DNA of 15,380 nt from an uncultured bacterium (lineage in GTDB: Bacteria > Patescibacteriota > Minisyncoccia > Phycocordibacterales > PALSA-1337). The notes under the pieces were generated by a model. That model did not search any database, was not told where the DNA came from, and was given only the letters and a program-made list of their open reading frames with translations. Shown here piece after piece: positions 7,227 to 12,721 of the stretch. Positions within the stretch are counted from its first letter, which is position 1, and each line of letters starts with the position of its first letter. A program made the translations under genes and the position numbers. Location of the stretch: the NCBI GenBank assembly GCA_903868845.1, contig CAIPWS010000099.1, positions 1 to 15,380 on the forward strand, written 5' to 3'.

Positions 7227-8003
7227 TTACCCCAACAGATCAACCGCCTTCAAAAGTTCTATGAAACCAGGAGCATTTATACTTTCGCGGCCAACTAGAA
7301 GACCGTCAACTTTACCTATGGATATGATGTCAGGAGCATTACGATAGGTTACTGAGCCACCGTATAAAACTGTAACTTTGAGGCCCATGTCAGCACCGTA
7401 GAGATCTGCGAAAACTTTTTTGATGAAAAGCGAAGTCTCATAGACATCTTCAGACTTCATAGCCTCAGCAGCACCGATAGCCCAGATAGGTTCGTATGCC
7501 ACGATGATGGACTTGGCAACTTTTTTCAATAAATCTCCGCAACTAGCCTTGATTTGCTCCTTCAATACATCTAGATATGCCCCACTTTCATCGCGAGAGT
7601 GTTCACCTATGCAAAGTATAGGCGTCATTCCTTGACCGAGTACAGCTTTGAGACGTGCCGCAACTATCGCATCAGTATCTCCACGCTTTCTCTGTTCAGA
7701 ATGTCCGACGATGACATATTCCACACCCAAATCTCTGAGCATATTTGCTCCAACTTCACCTGTATGTGGGCCACTTTCCTCTTGTGTAGAAGCCACTTGA
7801 GCCCCCATATGGAAATGTGCCGTCTTGGTTCTGCCAGTGCACAAAGGTATAAATGTTAATGGAGGACAAATAACAACCTCTGTATGATTGAGTGAGACAG
7901 CTGCATGCTTAAATTTGCGTGCCAATTTCTTCGCTTCAACAGAAGTAGATGGATTCATTTTCCAATTTCCGACAATGAGTTTTTTGTTAGTTGTGTGAGG
8001 CAT
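7227..8003 (-). CDS. tpiA: Triosephosphate isomerase
   Basis: The enzyme interconverts dihydroxyacetone phosphate and glyceraldehyde 3-phosphate. From ATG 8003 it has 258 residues, a normal length. The catalytic and phosphate-binding motifs are intact: GNWKMNP (Asn and Lys), VIVGHSEQRKRGDT (catalytic His), VAYEPIWAIG (catalytic Glu), LYGGSV and DGLLVGRESI. A longer start at 8021 exists, but a -10 element (8023-8031) would place transcription start near 8016, downstream of it. An ATGCTT/AAGCAT inverted repeat also lies between the two. I therefore prefer 8003. It sits between the pilin genes and pgk, all in one direction. Confidence 0.95.
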   Translation of the reverse strand: MPHTTNKKLIVGNWKMNPSTSVEAKKLARKFKHAAVSLNHTEVVICPPLTFIPLCTGRTKTAHFHMGAQVASTQEESGPHTGEVGANMLRDLGVEYVIVGHSEQRKRGDTDAIVAARLKAVLGQGMTPILCIGEHSRDESGAYLDVLKEQIKASCGDLLKKVAKSIIVAYEPIWAIGAAEAMKSEDVYETSLFIKKVFADLYGADMGLKVTVLYGGSVTYRNAPDIISIGKVDGLLVGRESINAPGFIELLKAVDLLG

Positions 8004-8022
8004 ATGCTTTTTATTAAGCATA

Positions 8023-8031
8023 ATTGTAGCA
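8023..8031 (-). promoter_or_regulatory. Extended -10 promoter candidate for tpiA
   Basis: TGCTACAAT (8031-8023) is one mismatch from the ideal extended -10. It lies in the 36-bp gap after the upstream gene. It argues for the tpiA start at 8003. Confidence 0.4.
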
Positions 8032-8039
8032 TATTGTAA

Positions 8040-9281
8040 TTAGTACAACTCCCTCCACATAAACATCTTAAATGGAACACTAGTTCCAAGTGCCCCGCTA
8101 ACCAAGGGAAAATAAGGTTGAGGATCTGTAGCCAAATGTGTGTCAAAGCCCATATTTCTAGTGAGATAACCGGTACCGTCAGTATATGTAAAGCCAAGGC
8201 TCTGGTTTGTGGCGATCATGCCATTCAAAGTCAAAGTAGAACGTGCTGAATAATCCACTCCATCAACTCTGCAACTGCTTGGATAAAAATATCTGCCAAC
8301 GCGACCATTTACTGCAAACAAAGCACCATCAATATGAAGATTGTCGCTACTCACCAAACCTATATTTATATTTTTGAGTGCCAGAAGTCCTACAGAATCA
8401 CTGCCGTCATGCTTGGTGTAAGTAAGATTTGAATTTACAATGATATTTGAACCAGAAACGATGGTTAGTCTTGCTCCATTTATGTTTCCATCTACCCAAA
8501 CATCGTCCTCGAAATACAAAAGTCCTTGTGCCGGCAAATTGTAAGTACCTACAAAAACTTGTGACTGTATACCCCATGTTCCCCAACCTGTTGTGACATC
8601 AGAGCATCCACCCGGTGCTGGAGTTTGTGCAGTCACAACATAAAGTGTGAACGTATTATCTGGATTTAGGACAACATGATATCCACTAGCTGGCTTATCG
8701 TCGTACTGTGAAGGTGGATAATCGAAGCCACTACTGCTAGCGATCGTCTGCAGACTATGGAGATCATTGGCAATCCTATAGAAATCTACTGGACCATAAA
8801 CACTTGTTCCAGATGCTGAAGTGATTTCACTATTTGAGACAATTGGGAATCCCGCAAGACTTGGTTGAACGAATGAAGCCAGTAAAGTTCGTGAAATATT
8901 TATTCCACTAGGAATTCCTGGAGTCGGAAGAACTGCGCCTTTCGATGTCACATCAACTTTCGTGTGTCCTGTGGCTGGGGCGTTTATGGTCAAGGTAAAT
9001 GATCCTATGACATTACCATTTTTATCTAAAAAATCATGAGAATATGGACCAGCATGACCAGTTCCATCTTGATAATCTTGTGGGAATTGCAAAAGATGTG
9101 CCTGATAATAACTAAGTCCTGCATCGGCTATTTGGAGTGCTTGCTCGCGCTGTACCGATACTCTAGAGCCCATGAGTAATGAGGCGCCCCATTCAACAAG
9201 ACCTATAGTCATAGTTACGGCTATGGCTGCGAAAACCAAAACACTTATGAGTATGTCCCCTTTTCTTACGGTTTTATTCAT
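8040..9281 (-). CDS. PilX-like type IV pilus accessory or minor pilin-like protein
   Basis: The 413-residue protein begins MNKTVRKGDILISVLV. The short basic leader, Gly8 and a hydrophobic stretch (about 9-30) resemble a prepilin signal. Residue +1 is Asp and the usual Glu at +5 is missing, so processing by the prepilin peptidase is uncertain. The large remainder is probably extracellular: it has Ser, Thr, Gly and Asn-rich stretches, two or three Cys (PGGCSDV, SSCRVDG), and a repetitive beta-like middle with hydrophobic-polar alternation around 270-320. It ends FKMFMWRELY. Its ATG overlaps the stop of the upstream pilin gene by 4 bp (ATGA), implying translational coupling. I infer a pilus-tip or assembly role from context and N-terminus; no enzyme motif is seen. 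Confidence 0.75.
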   Translation of the reverse strand: MNKTVRKGDILISVLVFAAIAVTMTIGLVEWGASLLMGSRVSVQREQALQIADAGLSYYQAHLLQFPQDYQDGTGHAGPYSHDFLDKNGNVIGSFTLTINAPATGHTKVDVTSKGAVLPTPGIPSGINISRTLLASFVQPSLAGFPIVSNSEITSASGTSVYGPVDFYRIANDLHSLQTIASSSGFDYPPSQYDDKPASGYHVVLNPDNTFTLYVVTAQTPAPGGCSDVTTGWGTWGIQSQVFVGTYNLPAQGLLYFEDDVWVDGNINGARLTIVSGSNIIVNSNLTYTKHDGSDSVGLLALKNINIGLVSSDNLHIDGALFAVNGRVGRYFYPSSCRVDGVDYSARSTLTLNGMIATNQSLGFTYTDGTGYLTRNMGFDTHLATDPQPYFPLVSGALGTSVPFKMFMWRELY

Positions 9282-9766
9282 ATATTTGTTTTCAGGTTTC
9301 GAAGCTCGACCAGTGCGGAATACTGAGGTGTTGTAGATGTTGGTGACGATGCCGCTGCAGAAGCCACCATCGTCGAAACTCTTACATATCGCACAGAAGA
9401 AATATCACTAGTTTCTGTCATATTGCTGTCATAATATTTGAAGCCTAGACCAACATTGTCGTAAGTCTCATTTTCTGGAACGCCGTCACCATTTATATCA
9501 GAATAAAAACTAATTGTACTTGTTCCAGCTAGTGAAAGTGGGTATGAACCATCTTGAGCCGTTGTCATGGCACGCAATTCTCTGGAAATCTTCTTCAAAA
9601 TCATGTTTGCGCTTTGTGAAGCATCAAATGAACCGGCAATATTTCTCTGATATGAAAAAACATTGACCTCAAATGTAGTTACAGCAACCATAACCACCAA
9701 AAAAATAGAGAGGGCTACCAATGTTTCTGTGAGTGTCATGCCATGAGTACACAGCTTGTGATTCAT
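9278..9766 (-). CDS. Minor pilin or pseudopilin, PilW/GspJ-like
   Basis: The 162-residue protein carries a clear type III signal: a nine-residue leader MNHKLCTHG, cleavage before MTLTETLVALSIFLVVMVAV, Glu at +5 and a hydrophobic helix. The C-terminal part (SANMILKKISRELRAM, then beta-rich segments) resembles GspJ/PilW-type minor pilins that sit near the pilus tip. It contains SDINGDGVPENET, an acidic stretch that could bind calcium. The stop overlaps the next start by 4 bp. A -10 element (9773-9781) would place transcription start at or very near the ATG, so the message may be leaderless. The neighbouring pilin gene upstream is separated by an opposite-strand coiled-coil gene. Confidence 0.85.
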   Translation of the reverse strand: MNHKLCTHGMTLTETLVALSIFLVVMVAVTTFEVNVFSYQRNIAGSFDASQSANMILKKISRELRAMTTAQDGSYPLSLAGTSTISFYSDINGDGVPENETYDNVGLGFKYYDSNMTETSDISSVRYVRVSTMVASAAASSPTSTTPQYSALVELRNLKTNI

Positions 9767-9772
9767 TGGGTA

Positions 9773-9781
9773 ATTTTAGCA
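9773..9781 (-). promoter_or_regulatory. Extended -10 promoter for the PilW-like gene, possibly leaderless
   Basis: TGCTAAAAT (9781-9773) is an extended -10 with one mismatch. A start 7 bp downstream falls on the A of the ATG at 9766. Confidence 0.45.
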
Positions 9782-9840
9782 CACAAGTAACATTACGAAA
9801 TACTTTTTCTAAGTCTGCTAGATTGCAAATTTTGTAGACG

Positions 9841-9849
9841 TGATAAAAT
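9841..9849 (+). promoter_or_regulatory. Extended -10 promoter for the coiled-coil gene
   Basis: TGATAAAAT points at the plus-strand gene at 9902 and leaves a leader of about 46 nt. TTGCAA (9823-9828) is at 15-bp spacing, too short to count as a firm -35. Confidence 0.45.
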
Positions 9850-9901
9850 TGTACCAACTCACCCTTACAAGATTAAGTACTTGCCCAAATATAACAATCA
9901 A

Positions 9902-10144
9902 ATGAAGACAACTCCAGCAATATTCGCTACAAAAAGCCAGCTCATAGACTATGTGACTAGAAGAGACTTTAACGACTTCAGAGAAGAGATTCGAGATTTT
10001 CGTTCTCAAACAGAAGAGCGTTTCAATAGAATGGACAAACGATTCGATAGCCTAGAAGACACTATGAGAATCCAGACTGGAATAATAATCGAGCAATCGC
10101 GAGCAGATATGAAAATGGCTGTAGAACTATTCAAAAAGCAGTAG
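9902..10144 (+). CDS. Small coiled-coil protein of unknown function
   Basis: From the ATG at 9902 it encodes 80 residues; an alternative TTG at 9881 would add seven. The middle (about residues 21-55) has charged heptad-like spacing, with DFREEIRDF, EERFNRMDKRFDSLED and hydrophobic residues every three or four positions. This predicts a coiled coil, probably an oligomer. There is no signal peptide or membrane segment, so it should be cytoplasmic. I do not recognise a family. It is the only plus-strand gene in a minus-strand pilus block. Its 3' end overlaps the end of the PilV-like gene by 14 bp, and it has its own -10 element. Confidence 0.7.
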   Translation: MKTTPAIFATKSQLIDYVTRRDFNDFREEIRDFRSQTEERFNRMDKRFDSLEDTMRIQTGIIIEQSRADMKMAVELFKKQ

Positions 10145-10556
10145 CCATCACTTGTCCAGTTAACACCACTGGTGTGAAATTCTTACAAGCAGAACAAGAA
10201 ACATTCACTTCTATAAGTTTACCTCCACCAGTAAGTGGTGGAAGTGTGTTTGTGGCGCGAATATCCAAATTTACAGTAAACACGATTCCCCCTCGTGTAA
10301 TATTTTGCGTGGCTGGTAATATCCCATTTGGAATTCCCCCGACAACACCTATATTTGAATAGGTCATACCGTGAACTATCTCCATCTGCTCACTTGCCAA
10401 CTGTATTGCCAACGACTTCGACTGATTTGCTTGTGCTACTTGAAAAAGACTTGTATATGCCCCGTAGGCTGACAATGCCACAACTAGGAAAACTGCTGAA
10501 CCGACTAAGACTTCGATCAAAGTAAATCCGCTACAAGATTTTTTTTCAAATTTCAT
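10131..10556 (-). CDS. Minor pilin or pseudopilin, PilV/GspI-like
   Basis: The 141-residue protein has a canonical prepilin signal: MKFEKKSCSG, then FTLIEVLVGSAVFLVVALSAYG with Glu at +5. The helix continues as LFQVAQANQSKSLAIQLASEQMEIVHGM, the pattern of GspI/PilV minor pilins (multiple Gln and a conserved EQME region). A small beta domain follows, with a Cys pair in SCSACKNF that might form a disulfide. It would be processed by the prepilin peptidase and join the pilus or its initiating tip complex. It is the first of three pilin-like genes transcribed leftward, downstream of the reverse transcriptase, with its own promoter candidate in the 36-bp gap. Confidence 0.88.
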   Translation of the reverse strand: MKFEKKSCSGFTLIEVLVGSAVFLVVALSAYGAYTSLFQVAQANQSKSLAIQLASEQMEIVHGMTYSNIGVVGGIPNGILPATQNITRGGIVFTVNLDIRATNTLPPLTGGGKLIEVNVSCSACKNFTPVVLTGQVMATAF

Positions 10557-10572
10557 GTTGTGACTTAAAGAA

Positions 10573-10581
10573 AGTATAACA
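10573..10581 (-). promoter_or_regulatory. Extended -10 promoter for the PilV-like gene
   Basis: TGTTATACT (10581-10573) lies between the reverse transcriptase stop and the pilin start, predicting a leader of about 10 nt. It would let the pilin gene be expressed independently of the retroelement upstream. Confidence 0.45.
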
Positions 10582-10592
10582 CAGGTACACCA

Positions 10593-11549
10593 TCATATAC
10601 GTCGCCTTATTTTCTTTGCATTTCCATGACTTAATAACCCTAGATATGATTGGATAATTTCCGGCTTTTTGTTTGTCCTTTTTAACCTACCTAACATCCT
10701 TTTTTTTGTAGCTGTGCGTAATGTTTTGTGACTAGGAAAATGTACCCAACCGAGAAAATCTATACCCGAAGCAAGAGTTGTAATACTGAGTTTATTTGGA
10801 TGTAGTTGTAAAGAAAGCTCGTCTGCCAAAAATTTCTGTATCATCGGCACAATCCTGATTAACCATTCCTTATCAACACTCATAACTACAAAGTCATCCG
10901 CATAACGAATATAATATTTGGCCTTTATAACATGTTTCATAAAGTGATCAAATTTATTCATGTAAATATTCACAAGTAGCTGTGATGTCAGATTTCCTAG
11001 AGGTAATCCTTTTCGCGGTGCAGTGCTCTGAAAACTACTGACCACATTTTGAATAATCCAAATAACATTTTCATCAACGATATGTTTCTTCAAAGTCTCA
11101 AGTAATATATCTTGGTCAATTGAAGCAAAAAACTTCCGTATATCGCACTTTAAAACCCATAGTGTTTGTCTGTGATTTTTACTTACTACGCGAGAAAAGT
11201 ATGTAAATCTATTTAAGGCTCTATGAGTATCACGTCTTTTTCTACATGAATATGAATCATAGATAAAAATAGGGTCAAAATATGGATACAAAATCCGATA
11301 TATTGCATGATGTAACAATCTGTCTCTAACAATTGCTTTGTGAATATCTCTCGGCTTAGGATCAGAAATCTTGAAAGCATAATAACCACCATGTGTGTAT
11401 GTCTTGTCTTTCAGATTATTATACAACTCAAGAATATTATCAGCTAATTTATACTGAAAATACTGAACATCTTTTTTGCTTCGCTTCCCTTTCAAAAACT
11501 CTTTCCAGGCAGCAAGCAAATTATCCGTTGATATGATATTGTCGTACAT
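10593..11549 (-). CDS. Reverse transcriptase of diversity-generating-retroelement type
   Basis: The 318-residue protein is a stand-alone RNA-dependent DNA polymerase. DPKPRDIHKAIVRDRLLHHA (about 63-82) and DSYSCRKRRDTHRAL (98-112) are reverse transcriptase motifs 1-2. LKCDIRKFFASIDQDIL (133-149) supplies the first catalytic Asp (D136). GLPLGNLTSQ (181-190) follows, then the YADDF box (216-220) with D218 and D219, and LHPNKLSI plus FLGW further on. LGNLTSQ fits the GxxxSQ signature of DGR enzymes, whereas group II intron enzymes usually read QGxxxSP. There is no maturase or endonuclease domain, which also argues against an intron. No Avd-like four-helix accessory gene is seen. The gene lies between a likely target gene and minor pilin genes, all on one strand. 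A retron or domesticated enzyme is less likely but not excluded. Confidence 0.85.
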   Translation of the reverse strand: MYDNIISTDNLLAAWKEFLKGKRSKKDVQYFQYKLADNILELYNNLKDKTYTHGGYYAFKISDPKPRDIHKAIVRDRLLHHAIYRILYPYFDPIFIYDSYSCRKRRDTHRALNRFTYFSRVVSKNHRQTLWVLKCDIRKFFASIDQDILLETLKKHIVDENVIWIIQNVVSSFQSTAPRKGLPLGNLTSQLLVNIYMNKFDHFMKHVIKAKYYIRYADDFVVMSVDKEWLIRIVPMIQKFLADELSLQLHPNKLSITTLASGIDFLGWVHFPSHKTLRTATKKRMLGRLKRTNKKPEIIQSYLGLLSHGNAKKIRRRI

Positions 11550-11569
11550 TGTTATTGAAGTAATTAAAT

Positions 11570-11597
11570 ATTATGACCGAAACAAAAACGCAGACAA
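11570..11597 (-). promoter_or_regulatory. Promoter candidate for the reverse transcriptase
   Basis: TTGTCT (11597-11592), 16 bp, then CATAAT (11575-11570) is a reasonable sigma-70 promoter giving a leader of about 14 nt. The run of nine G on this strand ends 5 bp upstream of the -35. Confidence 0.35.
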
Positions 11598-11602
11598 TTA
11601 TG

Positions 11603-11611
11603 CCCCCCCCC
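11603..11611. repeat. Homopolymer of nine C
   Basis: A run of nine C on the + strand (nine G on the reverse transcriptase strand) stands out in AT-rich DNA, just upstream of the putative -35 element. Such runs are prone to slippage and to sequencing or assembly error. Confidence 0.9.
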
Positions 11612-11790
11612 GCTTAGTTCCAGTGGTGCTAAAATTGCACCAACTGTCTATGATTTTTTATTTCATTCCACAAAGCACTCTCCGACAGTCATTAACCATC
11701 TAGATTCTCACCCTGTGGGTTGCGGACAAATTACCTAAAGCCGTGACCTTAGATTTCTCACTTGTCGAAATTATAATATCATAAATTATT

Positions 11791-11830
11791 AAAACGAAAG
11801 CGCGCGCGATACTTTGCAGTATCACGCGCG
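11791..11830 (-). terminator. Rho-independent terminator of the target gene
   Basis: On the minus strand a 13-base arm CGCGCGTGATACT pairs with AGTATCGCGCGCG (one mismatch) around a GCAA loop, a GNRA tetraloop. CTTTCGTTTT follows. It separates the target transcript from the reverse transcriptase region. Confidence 0.75.
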
Positions 11831-11851
11831 AGATTCGAAGTGTCCAAGTTT

Positions 11852-11883
11852 CTAAGGGCACACCCTAAGCACAAGTGCCTTAG
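11852..11883 (-). other. Hairpin spanning the target-gene stop codon
   Basis: CTAAGGGCA (11852-11860) pairs with TGCCTTAG (11876-11883) with one bulged G. The stop codon lies inside the stem. DGR variable regions are often followed by a hairpin, but this one lies about 33 bp beyond the adenine-poor segment. Confidence 0.45.
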
Positions 11884-12521
11884 GACTTCTTGACGAGTTT
11901 ACGAACCCGAAGGAACCGACAGGAGGCATCCCAGCCATCGTCCCACCAACTGAGATCGAGACGCCGCTCCGAGCTGCCCTTGCACAAGCACGGGACACGG
12001 CGGCGACCACCGACCTCAGCAACGGAGCCGAGAAGGATGATGGGATTTACGAAACGTAACGTAGGATTCTTAGCGGCATAAGCAAGTCCTTCCGCCAACG
12101 TGGCTGGCCGCCACAAATTATCCTCATCATCACCCTTCATACCCTCTTTTGCATCACCCGATGAGATTGACCGCTTGGCGTCCCAGACGTCATACTCGAG
12201 CTCCTCGCTCGTGCCTGAAACTGGGAATCTTTCTGCAGTAATCGATACGCCAGAACGATCAACGACCTTAGCGTCGACAATCATCTGGACGAGGGATTTC
12301 GAATAATCGACAACTAGCGTACGGATTATTTCAGTGACGGCTTGCGTAGTCACCGTGACCCAACAAGTCTCCTTACGGAGAAATTTGCGGAAATTTTCGT
12401 ACCATTCCGCACCGTCATCCGAGGCCAGCTTTTCACACATGTCTACGAGGGATCCAAGCATCTCTGCTGGAACCGTCATAAGCATCTTTACGACTTTGCC
12501 GAGCATGGTGTTATTGTCCAT
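11880..12521 (-). CDS. GC-rich hypothetical protein, candidate DGR target with adenine-poor 3' end
   Basis: From ATG 12521 it has 213 residues. I take this start because AAAGGA (12533-12528) stands 6 nt before it, and no other start in the window has such a site; ATG 12572 would add 17 residues. The N-terminal part (MDNNTMLGKVVKML to FRKFLRKETCWV) is helical, without a signal peptide or membrane segment. The C-terminal part reads PIILLGSVAEVGGRRR, then repeated Trp (LSWWDDGWDASCRFLRVRK). Such Trp-rich ends with a conserved RFLxVRK-like tail resemble C-type-lectin-like DGR target ends, which is inference from pattern. GC is 39 of 60 at 11941-12000, against 15 of 60 in the reverse transcriptase at 11401-11460. 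Composition, promoter and Shine-Dalgarno site all suggest an acquired gene. Its biochemical role is unknown. Confidence 0.8.
   Translation of the reverse strand: MDNNTMLGKVVKMLMTVPAEMLGSLVDMCEKLASDDGAEWYENFRKFLRKETCWVTVTTQAVTEIIRTLVVDYSKSLVQMIVDAKVVDRSGVSITAERFPVSGTSEELEYDVWDAKRSISSGDAKEGMKGDDEDNLWRPATLAEGLAYAAKNPTLRFVNPIILLGSVAEVGGRRRVPCLCKGSSERRLDLSWWDDGWDASCRFLRVRKLVKKS
11916..12029 (-). other. Candidate DGR variable region (adenine-depleted segment)
   Basis: On the coding strand these 38 codons contain 10 A in 114 bases, whereas the first 84 bases of the gene have 25 A. DGR mutagenesis replaces template adenines with random bases, so variable repeats are poor in A, often in codons that were AAC or AAT. 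Here many codons end in C or T (GTC, GGT, CGC, TGC, GGC, CTC, GAT). The fixed bases of a template were not found elsewhere in the window. Confidence 0.55.
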
Positions 12522-12527
12522 GGTCAG

Positions 12528-12533
12528 TCCTTT
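12528..12533 (-). promoter_or_regulatory. Strong Shine-Dalgarno site of the target gene
   Basis: AAAGGA stands 6 nt before ATG 12521. It fixes the preferred start and contrasts with the other genes here, which lack such a site. Confidence 0.7.
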
Positions 12534-12577
12534 CTTGAATACGGCTTTTGGGCCGGCTGTTTGTTCTGGCATTAATC

Positions 12578-12626
12578 CGCCACAGCAGAGAAAAGCCCAC
12601 TAATTGAGCTACTTTCTGCTATGGCG
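12578..12626 (-). other. Long leader hairpin of the target gene
   Basis: CGCCATAGCAGA (12626-12615) pairs with TCTGCTGTGGCG (12589-12578) over 12 bp with one G-U. Within the loop AAAG/CTTT and GCTC/GGGC add further pairs. It lies between the promoter and the gene, in a leader of about 140 nt to ATG 12521. Confidence 0.65.
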
Positions 12627-12668
12627 AACTAATATATTCGCAAGATTGTGAAGATCTAAATTAGTAGT

Positions 12669-12698
12669 ATTATACACCTAAATTACCCTATCTGTCAA
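12669..12698 (-). promoter_or_regulatory. Consensus sigma-70 promoter of the target gene
   Basis: TTGACA (12698-12693), an 18-bp spacer and TATAAT (12674-12669): both hexamers are perfect, the only such pair I found in the window. The transcription start should be near 12662. It lies only 24 bp beyond the pilC stop. Confidence 0.85.
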
Positions 12699-12705
12699 TA
12701 GGTGT
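12674..12705. promoter_or_regulatory. Operator-like inverted repeat over the target promoter
   Basis: ACACCTA (12674-12680) and TAGGTGT (12699-12705) are perfect 7-bp inverted arms. One lies directly upstream of the -35 and the other directly upstream of the -10 hexamer, on the same face about 25 bp apart. A dimeric repressor or activator site is plausible. Confidence 0.4.
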
Positions 12706-12721
12706 TGGTAACTAGTAGAAA

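Larger units (their letters stand above)
11550..11790. other. Non-coding, inverted-repeat-rich stretch upstream of the reverse transcriptase
   Basis: No protein gene is convincing here. I see a hairpin TGGTGC (11624-11629) with GCACCA (11637-11642), a longer-range pair ACTGTC (11643-11648) with GACAGT (11684-11689), and a run of nine C (11603-11611). In a DGR this position, between target and reverse transcriptase, normally holds the template repeat and a structured RNA needed for cDNA synthesis. I could not align any part of it with the adenine-poor end of the target gene. It may therefore be the template for a distant target, or only the RNA spacer. Confidence 0.45.

Noticed and set aside
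11476..11703. Plus-strand frame with Asn/Asp-rich YYDRNKNADNYAPP, resembling a DGR template product
   Set aside because: It is antisense to the reverse transcriptase start, on the opposite strand from where a template should be, and has no matching variable repeat in the window.
11680..11720. TGTCGG and nearby bases shared by this gap and the target's 3' end, as a template repeat
   Set aside because: Only six bases agree; flanking bases differ at non-adenine positions and the spacing is off by one.
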